In this document: piece by piece, positions 1-9,683 of the stretch
How positions within the stretch are numbered: the stretch's first letter is position 1
Layout of the letters: the number at the start of each line of letters is the position of its first letter
Assembly: GCA_013202495.1 (NCBI GenBank)
Contig: JABMQQ010000151.1
Span: 23,678-87,677 of the forward strand
Length of the DNA: 64,000 nt
Direction of reading: 5' to 3'
From: Fidelibacterota bacterium
Lineage (GTDB): Bacteria > Fidelibacterota > UBA8477 > JABMPR01
Program-made: the position numbers and the translations under genes
Notes under the pieces: model-generated
Told to the model about the DNA's origin: nothing
Database searches by the model: none
Seen by the model: only the letters and a program-made list of their open reading frames with translations

Positions 1-323
1 TTCATGCAATAACGGCAGCCAATACAACGATTATAAATTTGACCAACCAGACCATCTTCATTTATAAATGTTGCATGAACCGGACAAACAACGACACAGG
101 GAGCATCATCACATTGAAAACAAGGACGTGGTATATGAGTTATCCGAATATTCGGGAATTCTCCCTCGTATTCAGTTATTATTTCCATCCAGTTCATTGC
201 GCGACCATTTTGAGCTTCTTCAACTCCTACATTGGGGATATTGTTTTCCATTCTGCAGGCCGTCACACAACTACTGCAACCAGTACATTTATTTAAATCA
301 ATTACCATTCCCCATCTGGGCAT
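1..323 (-). CDS. 4Fe-4S ferredoxin-type subunit (Qrc/ACIII/NrfC-like), truncated by left window edge
   Basis: Hand translation of the minus strand from ATG at 323: MPRWGMVIDLNKCTGCSSCVTACRMENNIPNVG...HIPRPCFQCDDAPCVVVCPVHATFINEDGLVGQIYNRCIGCRYCM; repeated CxxCxxC..C 4Fe-4S motifs; open at position 1. Confidence 0.85.
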   Translation of the reverse strand, partial: MPRWGMVIDLNKCTGCSSCVTACRMENNIPNVGVEEAQNGRAMNWMEIITEYEGEFPNIRITHIPRPCFQCDDAPCVVVCPVHATFINEDGLVGQIYNRCIGCRYCM

Positions 324-331
324 AGTATATC

Positions 332-2755
332 CTATCCGTTTGAAATTCTAATTGGAGTGCCAGAAATTATCATATTACCCGTACTGATTTCTGGTTGTGG
401 TGCCATTAATTTTCGTGGGTCTTCACCTATCCCAGACCCAAATCTTCCTACATTTTCACGCCCTAATCCCATGGGTACAAACACAACATCGGGAAGAATA
501 ATAGGTCTTACTCTTGCTCGAGCTTTTATCTGTCCGACCTGAGAATCTATTTGGATTATTTCTCCATCGGCTATTCCATATTTATGTGCCGTTTCAGGGT
601 GTATCTCAGCCCATGCCTCCCAGTATATTTCGCGAAGAACACCAAATGATTCCAATAATGAGGGTGAATAGATAGTTTTCCCATGTGGATTCGTATTTGG
701 AAAACCAGATATTAGAGTCAGGGGGAATCCATCTCCATCTGAATTATTATATTGCATTAAATTCGAGGGATACACCGCCGTACCCAGCAAGTTTTTCAAT
801 AACTGGGATGGTGATCCATTGGAATGTCCTAAGCCCAATAAGGCTGTACTCAACAATTCAAGTTTTTTTGAGTTCGTTTGAACAGTATTTGAAAATTTTA
901 CACTGGCAGAGCCTTCTGGATTCCACCAACCTCCAGAAGTAAGCATCCCCTTCATGAAGTTTTTCTCTGACAAATCTATAGCCATCGATTGATGGCTTTT
1001 ATAAGTTTCAGTCCATTCATCCTCAGAATAATCAGTAAACAATGCGCCACGCTTTTCTGCGTAGATTTCTTTTAATCTATTTTGGACCAATTTTTTTGAG
1101 TCAACTGATGAGAATAAATTATCATCAATTTCATCAATCCTGTCTACAAGCCCTTTTAAAATCTCGTAACTGCTTTTAGTATTGTACATGGGATTAATAA
1201 CGGGTCGCTGAAGCGATGCAGAATCAAAGGGGATGGTGGGTATTGATTCTACTAAATTCCAGGATTCAAGTTCAGAGTGGGTCGGTAGAATGACATCTGA
1301 ATGGGCACTGGTTTCATTGGGGAGATCTCCAATGAAAACGACTCTAGGAATGTGTTTCAGAGTGGCCTTCCACTTTGTTTTATCTTCACCTTCATAACCC
1401 GGATTGGCTTTATTAATAATAAGCACCTCGATTTTGTATGGTGCATAGCCTTCAACTCGCTTTGCAAATAAATCTAAAGACGGTTTTTCACTCGGATTAA
1501 TTTCATCTGCGTAGAAAAGATTTTGAATTTCACCTTTTTCCAGATGATTTGGAGAGTAATTGGTTCGTGAATTAGCTTCCGGATAGAAAAATCCACCCCT
1601 AGTCTGAATATTTCCAACAAGATAATTTAAGCAATGCACCGCCCACTGGTGGAGGCTACCTCGTGGAGATCTCAAAGCTTCACTACCACAAACAATAGCA
1701 CAATTGGGACGCGTCTGGATGAGTCCTGCCAAATAGTGGATGTCAGATTCAGACACACCTGTGATCGCTTCGACGTTTTTAGGATGAAAATCTGATCGGA
1801 TCTGGTTTTCTATTCCAAGCAGCTCTTCACCATCGCTATCCTGATAGTTAAAAAATCCATTGGAGGTGCTTCTGATATGCTCAAGATCAAGACTGGATTC
1901 AGAAATTAATACATGTAAGATACCCAGCGCCAGGGTCCCCCATGTATCAGGGTTAGATGGTATCCAGCGGTTAGCACTTGAGGCTGTAATATTCGCTCTG
2001 GGTCCAACGTAAATTAATTTTTTCCGAGTGATATTCTTTACATCTTTAAACTGTCCATAAACCTGATTAAAGTGGACTGGGGCACCATCTTCTTCTAAGA
2101 AATTTGCTCCTAAGCTGATGATACATTCTGAGTTAATAAGATCATAAGATGGTATTGCAGGGTATCCATGGATCATTCCTGTTGAATTATCATTCAAACC
2201 AGAGTAATCGGTATGATATATGTTTGGAGTCCCAATTGCATCTGCGAATTTTTGCCAGACATCCCGCATGATGTGCGTGTCCTCACCATTAATGATGGCC
2301 ACTTTATAGCCTTGTTTCCGCTTGATCAGTTCGCTGATCAAATTAGCAGTGGAGTCTTGAATTGACTCCCATGGCACCGAATCCAGTGATTTCCTGATTA
2401 ATCCTTCGGGTCTGGCTTTTGGCTCAATAAAGCGATCTGGGTGATAAAGAATTTCCATGTTTGCATGAGCTGCCGGACAAAGACCACCACGATTTATTGG
2501 GGATAAGGGATTCCCTTTAAGTGAAATGGGGATACCATCAACTCGCAGAACGGAAAGACTACAACCGCCTGGACATAAACGACAAACAGATGTTCGCCTT
2601 GTTTTATTCCCCGGACCGAGTGCTAATTTTTTGATCGCTGCATCTGAGAGAGCGATGAACTGCTCAGCACCATTCAGCGAGAGGGCCAAACCACCCGTAG
2701 CTAAACCAGTTAGTTTGATGAATTCTCGACGGGATAATATTTTCATTTTAGACAT
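332..2755 (-). CDS. Molybdopterin oxidoreductase family large subunit (TAT-exported, ActB/QrcB/PsrA-like)
   Basis: TAT-like N-terminus SRREFIKLTGLATGG; CRLCPGGC-x27-C cluster ligands; molybdopterin dinucleotide-binding-like C-terminus (WAEIHPETAHKYGIADGEIIQIDSQVGQIKARARV). Confidence 0.85.
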   Translation of the reverse strand: MSKMKILSRREFIKLTGLATGGLALSLNGAEQFIALSDAAIKKLALGPGNKTRRTSVCRLCPGGCSLSVLRVDGIPISLKGNPLSPINRGGLCPAAHANMEILYHPDRFIEPKARPEGLIRKSLDSVPWESIQDSTANLISELIKRKQGYKVAIINGEDTHIMRDVWQKFADAIGTPNIYHTDYSGLNDNSTGMIHGYPAIPSYDLINSECIISLGANFLEEDGAPVHFNQVYGQFKDVKNITRKKLIYVGPRANITASSANRWIPSNPDTWGTLALGILHVLISESSLDLEHIRSTSNGFFNYQDSDGEELLGIENQIRSDFHPKNVEAITGVSESDIHYLAGLIQTRPNCAIVCGSEALRSPRGSLHQWAVHCLNYLVGNIQTRGGFFYPEANSRTNYSPNHLEKGEIQNLFYADEINPSEKPSLDLFAKRVEGYAPYKIEVLIINKANPGYEGEDKTKWKATLKHIPRVVFIGDLPNETSAHSDVILPTHSELESWNLVESIPTIPFDSASLQRPVINPMYNTKSSYEILKGLVDRIDEIDDNLFSSVDSKKLVQNRLKEIYAEKRGALFTDYSEDEWTETYKSHQSMAIDLSEKNFMKGMLTSGGWWNPEGSASVKFSNTVQTNSKKLELLSTALLGLGHSNGSPSQLLKNLLGTAVYPSNLMQYNNSDGDGFPLTLISGFPNTNPHGKTIYSPSLLESFGVLREIYWEAWAEIHPETAHKYGIADGEIIQIDSQVGQIKARARVRPIILPDVVFVPMGLGRENVGRFGSGIGEDPRKLMAPQPEISTGNMIISGTPIRISNG

Positions 2756-3269
2756 GGCAAGTTAAACAATCGTTTGAGATAGATTTATGATCATGACATT
2801 CCATACAGGTTGACATTAAAATAGGGACGATAGGTCGTACAGGCGGTTCAGTCAATTTTTCGACTTCTCCATGGCAGGTGGTACAGCTGACTTTCCCAGA
2901 TTTAACATGTCTTCTGTGAGAGAAAAACACATGATCAGGTACTTGATAGATTCGTTTCCATGGAATTTCGGTATTACTTAAGACTGCTTCAACGACCACT
3001 GCTTCTTCTGCGCTTCCAGTCTTACTCTTTGAATGACAGGCTTTACATCTTTTAATTGAAGGTAAGGTCGCCTTAAGTTGAGTCTCAATACCTATATGGC
3101 ATTCAACACAATCCATTCCAGCTTCGGTTAAATGAAGTGCGTGACTATAGGATATGGGTTGCTCGATTTCGGGATCCAGACCACACCCACAAATTAAAAA
3201 ACTCCAAAATGCAGCGACAAACCATGCTTGTCTGCACAAATATGTTGGATTCAAATTAGATCTTACCAC
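2748..3269 (-). CDS. Pentaheme c-type cytochrome, probable lipoprotein
   Basis: Five CxxCH motifs (CVECH, CKACH, CTTCH, CMECH, CLTCH); hydrophobic N-terminus with FLICGCG lipobox; overlaps the downstream molybdopterin gene. Confidence 0.85.
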   Translation of the reverse strand: MVRSNLNPTYLCRQAWFVAAFWSFLICGCGLDPEIEQPISYSHALHLTEAGMDCVECHIGIETQLKATLPSIKRCKACHSKSKTGSAEEAVVVEAVLSNTEIPWKRIYQVPDHVFFSHRRHVKSGKVSCTTCHGEVEKLTEPPVRPIVPILMSTCMECHDHKSISNDCLTCHV

Positions 3270-3826
3270 TCTTCATCTTCATCTTCATCTGTTTCACACT
3301 TGAAATCCGGGTTTTTAGTATGTGCGATTTTTTTGTAGAATGAATCGTAGTCAAAGGGTTTATACCGTGGACTTTTCTCATTATGACAGACTAGACAATC
3401 CTCAGGTTTTGGAATAATGAGACCATTGGCAATAGCCTGGTCTTTGTCACACATAACAATTTCTTTGCGATATAATTCTCCAGCACCATGGCAACTTTCA
3501 CATTGGATACCACTCTCTTTTTCAAATTTTTCGCCAAACTCTGCATTGGGATCATTATATCCTGTTACGTGACAGCTTAGACAGTCAGGTGATTCACTTG
3601 GTAGGACTGTCATACCCTGTTCCTTGGCGATGGCTAAAGCATCCTCGCCTAACAATGTCTCATAGGCCTTAGCATGTTTTGAGTCTACCCAATTGGCATG
3701 TTGATTACCCATCTCGGGGGTTTCATGACAGACCTGACATCTTTGAGCACCTGCATATATGTTTGGGGAATCTTGCCCGTTAGCGATACTTAAAATTAAA
3801 AAGATTGCAGAAATTAGCTTTACCAC
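3263..3826 (-). CDS. Tetraheme cytochrome c554-like protein
   Basis: Signal peptide; four CxxCH (CQVCH, CLSCHVTGY, CESCHGAG, CLVCHNEKSP); same layout as the protein at 7807-8376. Confidence 0.8.
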   Translation of the reverse strand: MVKLISAIFLILSIANGQDSPNIYAGAQRCQVCHETPEMGNQHANWVDSKHAKAYETLLGEDALAIAKEQGMTVLPSESPDCLSCHVTGYNDPNAEFGEKFEKESGIQCESCHGAGELYRKEIVMCDKDQAIANGLIIPKPEDCLVCHNEKSPRYKPFDYDSFYKKIAHTKNPDFKCETDEDEDEEW

Positions 3827-3866
3827 GATTACCTCAATTTAGGATTGAAAACCGAAAAGAATAAAA

Positions 3867-3893
3867 GTGGACGGGTAATAAATACCCGTCCAC
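3867..3893 (-). terminator. Probable intrinsic terminator, minus strand
   Basis: Perfect 11-bp stem GTGGACGGGTA/TACCCGTCCAC, followed on the minus strand by TTTTATTCTTTT; lies just after the stop of the 3910-4887 gene. Confidence 0.75.
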
Positions 3894-3909
3894 AGATATG
3901 ATAAACTAA

Positions 3910-4887
3910 TTAAAACTTCATGTCAAATGGAGGTGCACCACTATGATTTCCACCCGAGTTGTCAGTAATGGCTACTGTTATTTCAACATCACCTGATCCA
4001 AACACAACATCGTCATCATTGCCTGTGTCAAGAGCACGCATAAATTCGACTGTCCAGGTGCCACCACTGAAGCTTGAATAGGCAGTGACATCAGCACGAC
4101 TTCCATCAGCATTGGCATTGAGCCAGTAACCACGATAGGTCGCAGATTCATCTGCTGTCGCGGCATCAAATGCTGTAAAATAAACATCGGCATCAGTCTC
4201 GCCGGCGGGCAGGATTAAAAAACCATCGGTGAGTGGTGCAGTATACTTGGGCATATCATTGGCTTTATTATCATTATATAAGCCAATCGTTTTTGCATCA
4301 CCGTGTTGTCCACCATCTTCTTTGATGGAACCATCATTATTTTGATATACATTATCAATATACTTATCATCAGCATGATGAGTGGGAGCGCTGCGGGCAG
4401 CTTTCCAGTGCCATTGATCAACTTTACCATTTGTTGTCCACATACCTTCATCATCACCACCAGCATGACACATTCCAGCACAATCGGCACCTTGAGAACC
4501 ATTCAAACCCATATCAAAGAAAAAGAAAAGACGGTCTTCGTTTCCGCTTTTTCCCCAGGCTCCGTCTGCAAAACCCCATTCATTTTTGGCAACACTTTCA
4601 GTACCACTGGGATCATCCCATACAGCTTTTATGTACAAATCGGATGCAGTTTGAACTGCTGTCAGCGTTACATCAAGTACGCCAAAAGCGTTGGCATGAT
4701 CTTCACCCTCGCCCACGGTCACAACATAGTCCGTGGCCTCAGCCCAGGCTGCGTCTCCACCGGATCCATCAAGGGTGGGAGCGGTTGTAACGCTGGTAAC
4801 CATGAATTCGGCTTCAGTTGGAGTATCCTCCTCGCATCCTATAAATAGGAACATTAAAAACATTAGTGCAATAGTAACAATTTTCAT
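3910..4887 (-). CDS. Ethylbenzene-dehydrogenase-like heme-binding-domain lipoprotein with a CxxxCH motif
   Basis: Lipobox FLFIGCEED; beta-rich sequence resembling EB_dh-type heme-binding proteins; GADCAGMCHAGG motif. Confidence 0.65.
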   Translation of the reverse strand: MKIVTIALMFLMFLFIGCEEDTPTEAEFMVTSVTTAPTLDGSGGDAAWAEATDYVVTVGEGEDHANAFGVLDVTLTAVQTASDLYIKAVWDDPSGTESVAKNEWGFADGAWGKSGNEDRLFFFFDMGLNGSQGADCAGMCHAGGDDEGMWTTNGKVDQWHWKAARSAPTHHADDKYIDNVYQNNDGSIKEDGGQHGDAKTIGLYNDNKANDMPKYTAPLTDGFLILPAGETDADVYFTAFDAATADESATYRGYWLNANADGSRADVTAYSSFSGGTWTVEFMRALDTGNDDDVVFGSGDVEITVAITDNSGGNHSGAPPFDMKF

Positions 4888-4946
4888 CTGATTTCTCCTT
4901 TTCCCCCGGTTTTGATTTACAATTGGTGTAGAGTCAGTTTTCTTTT

Positions 4947-4969
4947 AATGCATCATATCATGATGCATT
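4947..4969. promoter_or_regulatory. Perfect 10-bp inverted repeat upstream of the EB_dh-like gene; candidate regulator operator
   Basis: AATGCATCAT-ATC-ATGATGCATT; no T-run on either side; overlaps the MerR stop codon, 60-82 nt upstream of the 4887 start. Confidence 0.4.
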
Positions 4970-5416
4970 TGTTCTGGATAAAGGACCATAATCCTTGAAT
5001 AATTCTTTGATATCATCGCAGCGTTCCACAATTTCGTAAACACTACAAGTCCGACATTCTGTTTGAGAACAGCTTGGACCTTTTTCAGATGATAGCCAAC
5101 ATGGTTGATCTGATGATAAATACGATCCACACTGCAAGTATTCTTCTTTCGTACATGGCTTGATTAACCAGCAGGGAGTTTGTGCCATTATTCGTTTAAT
5201 ACCTGCTATGTTCAGTCCATTTGTCGTCAAATCGATCCGAATATTTTTTAATCTTTTGATATCCACTTGTGAGAATAGATGTCTCTCAGTTTCCGTCTTA
5301 AAGGGTATGATTAAGCCTCTGTCAATGTATTGACGGATCGAATGCTTTGAGACTCCAGATAGTTCGGCTGCTATGCGCAAAGTGTATAAAGGTCTTGTTG
5401 TTTCAACATCATTCAT
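4958..5416 (-). CDS. MerR-family transcriptional regulator with Cys-rich C-terminus
   Basis: LYTLRIAAELSGVSKHSIRQYIDRGLIIP winged HTH; C-terminal eight-cysteine module TPCWLIKPCTKEEYLQCGSY...PCW...CSQTECRTCSVYE. Confidence 0.8.
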   Translation of the reverse strand: MNDVETTRPLYTLRIAAELSGVSKHSIRQYIDRGLIIPFKTETERHLFSQVDIKRLKNIRIDLTTNGLNIAGIKRIMAQTPCWLIKPCTKEEYLQCGSYLSSDQPCWLSSEKGPSCSQTECRTCSVYEIVERCDDIKELFKDYGPLSRTNAS

Positions 5417-5931
5417 CGAATATCAACTCACGTAGTTTTTAATGTAATTGTATATTTACAAATTCTGTTATTCTGTATCAGCCAGTGCACTATATTAGAT
5501 TTAAAATGTGCTCTTGACAAGGGTTAATAAGGTAACGCATGGTAATCTATTTCTCTGTTTTTTATCTACTTATGGCACTTATGTTGAGTAAATATCTGAA
5601 AAACAAGATGGAAATAAATGTGACCTTTTTTACCATTATTTATTTAAAATATTTATTCTGCAGCTAGGCCATGTTATTCCAGTGATCCAGCGATAAAATG
5701 GTCCTAATGATTCATTAGGACCTTTGATTTTGAATCTTTGACCACAAAATATTGGATGATGACTATAGAAAATCATCAGCGGTTTGTTGATTTTATCTTT
5801 TTGAAGATATTCGGTGGTAACAAACCAAGTTGTAATCCGTTGGAGTGGATGTATATTTCTTCCGTCCGATCCTTCAAGACAGAAATAATATTTGTAACAA
5901 TCCAGATAGGAGATTGACTTTGCGTGTACAT

Positions 5932-6717
5932 ATGCTATTCCATTTAATGTTAATTTTTCTAATGAGTTTATCATCCACCATTGCACAATTGAAAACCACC
6001 TATCCAGATAAATCCAATCCCCATACTGCTGGACTCAATCAAGAATGGGACTGTAGTGAATGTCATTCTACGGATGCCATAGATGCATTAATTCATCCCA
6101 TGTTTAACTTGAACCCTGAGAGTCCTCAAATGTCAATCCCAGAGGATTTCCCGATTTCAAATAATTCTGAGCTAACCTGTTTTACCTGCCACGAAAGCAG
6201 TAAGAAACAAAACAGATCAAATCGCACCTTCCTGAGAGGAGGGCCATACCGTAGAGAATTGGACTTTTGCTATAATTGTCACTCAAAAGAAAATTATGTC
6301 AAAATCAATCCTCACCAGCAACTTAGAGAAGACGGTAGCGTAAATAGTACAGTTTGTCTCCATTGTCATGCTCGCCAACCTACAGCGACAGATCACCCCT
6401 TTATTGCATCAGAAATGCATGCTGACATGAAAGCAACCTGCAATAAATGTCATGCCCTTCACACCCATGAGCAAAACCATTATGGAAAAAACATTACGAC
6501 ATCAAAAAAGGCGACCTTAAAGCAATATGAGATGACTCAGAAGCGCTACGATATAAAGCTACCTTTATCGCAAGCCAATGAAATCCAGTGTCACACCTGT
6601 CATTATATCCATGGCTCGTTAGGGATTGATGCTGTTGTATATGAGGGAAGCGAGGAGAATCAATATTTCTTGAGACTTCCCAAAGAGAATCTGTGCTATG
6701 CCTGCCATAATTTATAG
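5932..6717 (+). CDS. Heptaheme c-type cytochrome (doubled CxxCH type)
   Basis: Seven CxxCH (CSECH, CFTCH, CYNCH, CLHCH, CNKCH, CHTCH, CYACH); signal peptide MLFHLMLIFLMSLSSTIAQ supports start at 5932 rather than 5845. Confidence 0.85.
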   Translation: MLFHLMLIFLMSLSSTIAQLKTTYPDKSNPHTAGLNQEWDCSECHSTDAIDALIHPMFNLNPESPQMSIPEDFPISNNSELTCFTCHESSKKQNRSNRTFLRGGPYRRELDFCYNCHSKENYVKINPHQQLREDGSVNSTVCLHCHARQPTATDHPFIASEMHADMKATCNKCHALHTHEQNHYGKNITTSKKATLKQYEMTQKRYDIKLPLSQANEIQCHTCHYIHGSLGIDAVVYEGSEENQYFLRLPKENLCYACHNL

Positions 6718-6782
6718 TAAAGAAGGTCTGATTATTTCCGGCCTTCTTGATTAGTGACTGGATAGAATTTGAATATTTTTAG

Positions 6783-7805
6783 CTAGTCCAATCGAGTTCC
6801 AGGTAAATCCGTAGGGAATTTCATCTCATCTTCATGGCATTCAACGCAATCCGGCGGTTTGCTAAAATCATCATCAAGGTGACAATCAAAACAATCAAGC
6901 TCCTCATGACCAAGTTCCAAAACTAGTCCTGTGGCAGCATGGTCAAATGACCCCAATTCAAAATTATGATGACAACCTGTACAGGTTTTATCTAATTTTT
7001 TTACAGGTGTGTTGGGATCGTGACAGTTCGTACAATCCCTAGATGAATGAAATGATTTCAATGGGAAGGTAGTCATTTCATGGGTGAAACCTGGAGTCGT
7101 TTTGTTCTGATGACACTTTTCACAACCTGGCTCCTTGAGGGTGTCATGGCATTGACTGCAAGGGAAGTGATGGGTCGATAATTCGCTTGAAATAGTAGTC
7201 TCAATTTGTTGGGATCCATGACAGGTTTTGCAATCCTCATCCCGATGACAAGATTCGCATTTGAATCGAAACATCTCGACATGTTGTTTATGGCGGAAGG
7301 TAACTCGAGTCCTTTCTTGCTCAGGGGTTTGAAAATTTACTACTTCAGGATAACTGTATGTTTTCTGAGGACTATTCGATGGTTCGGCCACTCCTTCTGA
7401 GGACTGAGATTGTTGTAAGTGGCAAGTTCCACATACATTGGAAGCATTCCATCCTCTATGGCAGCTAAGGCATTTCCGGTGAAATGCTGCATTCAGGGAT
7501 GGCAGTCCGCTTGCAAGATCTTTTGGATCATTGGTATGACAATCTGCACAGGGGTCATAGATTTCATCATCTGCATAATGATGACAGGTGTTGCAACCAT
7601 CTCCCATGCGAGACATATGAGCATGTTTACGATGGGGAAAAGTGACAGGTTCAAATATTTTATTATCATTCCTGATCGAAATTGATTCAGGAAGTTCCAG
7701 GAATTTCTCTTGTGATATACCCTGCGAAACGGGACAAAGAATAAACATGCCAAGACTTATTAGACATGCTGATACGGATTTCCTGATCAACTGAAATATT
7801 TCCAT
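6783..7805 (-). CDS. Dodecaheme c-type cytochrome
   Basis: Twelve CxxCH counted; start at 7805 (MEIFQLIRKSVSACLISLGMFILC signal peptide) avoids the long overlap with the upstream gene that the full ORF implies. Confidence 0.85.
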   Translation of the reverse strand: MEIFQLIRKSVSACLISLGMFILCPVSQGISQEKFLELPESISIRNDNKIFEPVTFPHRKHAHMSRMGDGCNTCHHYADDEIYDPCADCHTNDPKDLASGLPSLNAAFHRKCLSCHRGWNASNVCGTCHLQQSQSSEGVAEPSNSPQKTYSYPEVVNFQTPEQERTRVTFRHKQHVEMFRFKCESCHRDEDCKTCHGSQQIETTISSELSTHHFPCSQCHDTLKEPGCEKCHQNKTTPGFTHEMTTFPLKSFHSSRDCTNCHDPNTPVKKLDKTCTGCHHNFELGSFDHAATGLVLELGHEELDCFDCHLDDDFSKPPDCVECHEDEMKFPTDLPGTRLD

Positions 7806-7806
7806 T

Positions 7807-8376
7807 TTATTGCTGCGGATAGGGATGGGCAATCTTCTTTGCGCGCTCTTCAAAATTAAATGACTTGAACGTGGGTGACTTTTCGTTGTGGCAGCCGCGG
7901 CATGTTTTTTCATCCGGGTAGGTCAGCCCAAGGCTTGCTCCATCAGTAGTTCCATCAGTGATGGCCTGCATAACTTTTTTTCCTTTGTATAGACTACCTG
8001 GACCATGGCAGGCTTCACAGCTCACAGATTTCAAGGCGTCGTTCTTGCTGACCAGTTTTTTATTCGTTTCATCTATAGTAAGTTGATATCCCGAAGCAGA
8101 TCCCCAGCCAGTAACATGACATTGCAAACACTCCCCGGCCTGATCAGGCGTAGTTGAGAGACCAAGTTTCTCACCAATTTTTTTAGCCGCGTCTGTTAAC
8201 AGAATATCAAATGTATTGGCATGAGCAGTGGCTTCCCAGTTGGAGTACTGAGCGCCTTTCACTTCCTTATTGTGACACATTTTACATTTTTTACTGCCTA
8301 TGTATTCTGGCTTGGCGTCCTGGGCAAAGATCAAGCCTCCAGATAGGAGGAGTATTACAGTCGTTAATAGTTTCAT
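7807..8376 (-). CDS. Tetraheme cytochrome c554-like protein (paralog of 3263-3826)
   Basis: CKMCHN, CLQCHVTGW, CEACHGPG, CRGCHNEKSP; signal peptide MKLLTTVILLLSGGLIFAQ from 8376. Confidence 0.85.
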   Translation of the reverse strand: MKLLTTVILLLSGGLIFAQDAKPEYIGSKKCKMCHNKEVKGAQYSNWEATAHANTFDILLTDAAKKIGEKLGLSTTPDQAGECLQCHVTGWGSASGYQLTIDETNKKLVSKNDALKSVSCEACHGPGSLYKGKKVMQAITDGTTDGASLGLTYPDEKTCRGCHNEKSPTFKSFNFEERAKKIAHPYPQQ

Positions 8377-8406
8377 TTGATGTCCTTTCACGGCGGTCCT
8401 ATACAT

Positions 8407-9672
8407 TTAATTAGTGATATTCTTATTATTATCGATTTGTTTAATCTTCAAATACAGAGCAAAGGCGAGCAGAACAAAAACCAGAGTAGAAATACCAAAC
8501 CCCAATCTTCGTTGATTGAATTCACTAATTTCAAGCCCTGCCAGTGTAATAGCTGTCTGGGAAAGTTGTTTTCCTTCACCAGCCTTTTCAGTTATTTGAA
8601 TTGGATCGAAGGTATGCACCATCGTTCGCAGTTGAATTAAATTCTGTTTGGCATCTTTCAACTTGTATTGGATGTCTACATCATTCATGCCTTTGATCTG
8701 AATATCATGTAGATGGAGCTGAGCCTCCTGATAAAGACTATCCGCTTGAGTGATTTGCATATACATGGTTTCAGCGGCCACATATCCCTCATCATCCTCT
8801 GAGTGGCACTCCAGGCACAGAGATGATTCATGGACATTCAAAAACTCATCGCCAGGTTTATATATGGCATGATTCCCATGGCATTGCTCGCAAGTATGGT
8901 ATTCGGCTGATTCAGAGGATTTACCCATAATGGATGTCTTGAAATATTCCATGTTGTTTAAGTGGCAGGATCCACAAATGTGGTTTACCGACTCTACACC
9001 TGGAGGGGCTGCGCCATGGTTTCCATGGCAATCGTTACACGCTGGTGATCCTGTATCACCTTTTTCGATGAGCGCTTTACCATGTACACTGCCGGCATAG
9101 TCATCCAGCTGGCTGGTCCCATGCCCGGTTGAGGCCATCAACTCTGCATCACCGTGACATTGATTGCATGTTTGGGGGATATTGAAAGCATGAACGCTAG
9201 AGCGTGTGTCTTTCGCTGGCAGTATTCCGTGAGAGGTGTGACAACTGCTGCACTGGGCTACTTTTTTGTCACCCCCCTTTAATTTCATGCCATGGGTGCT
9301 GGTGTAATATTGATCGACCTGATCAGTTTGTATGCGCGGCTGGAAGACACGCATATATTCGATTTTGCTATGACACTTGCCACAAAAAGCAGGGATATCC
9401 GCTAATTCTGGTATCCCGATATAGCCATTTTCGACAGACATGGACTCATCCATATCTTCCTCAAGCGGATCACCTCCATGGCAACCAGCACAAGAAATCT
9501 CGGCATGTTGATGTACATCATCCTCATGGAAATCCATGGGCATGATATCATTCTCGATATGACATTCCAGACAGGTATTAACTTCTGACTCAGCTTTTAT
9601 TTCAGCTGTGCTAAATAGTACAAAGCCAGCGAGAAGTGTTAAACTTAGATAATATGTTATTGATCGCTTCAT
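8407..9672 (-). CDS. Nonaheme c-type cytochrome with C-terminal transmembrane anchor
   Basis: Nine CxxCH; signal peptide MKRSITYYLSLTLLAGFVLF; C-terminal hydrophobic helix LGFGISTLVFVLLAFALYLKIKQ. Confidence 0.85.
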   Translation of the reverse strand: MKRSITYYLSLTLLAGFVLFSTAEIKAESEVNTCLECHIENDIMPMDFHEDDVHQHAEISCAGCHGGDPLEEDMDESMSVENGYIGIPELADIPAFCGKCHSKIEYMRVFQPRIQTDQVDQYYTSTHGMKLKGGDKKVAQCSSCHTSHGILPAKDTRSSVHAFNIPQTCNQCHGDAELMASTGHGTSQLDDYAGSVHGKALIEKGDTGSPACNDCHGNHGAAPPGVESVNHICGSCHLNNMEYFKTSIMGKSSESAEYHTCEQCHGNHAIYKPGDEFLNVHESSLCLECHSEDDEGYVAAETMYMQITQADSLYQEAQLHLHDIQIKGMNDVDIQYKLKDAKQNLIQLRTMVHTFDPIQITEKAGEGKQLSQTAITLAGLEISEFNQRRLGFGISTLVFVLLAFALYLKIKQIDNNKNITN

Positions 9673-9683
9673 ATCAGACTCGC

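Noticed and set aside
4303-4848. 181-aa plus-strand ORF opposite the EB_dh-like gene
   Set aside because: Antisense to a well-supported lipoprotein gene; no RBS or family motif, low-complexity Ile/His-rich translation.
5636-5986. 116-aa minus-strand ORF (MQWWMINSLEKLTLNG...YSHHPIFCGQRFKIKGPNES)
   Set aside because: Composition is plausibly protein-like, but it overlaps the signal-peptide start of the heptaheme cytochrome on the opposite strand and has no recognised motif; not supportable without a search.
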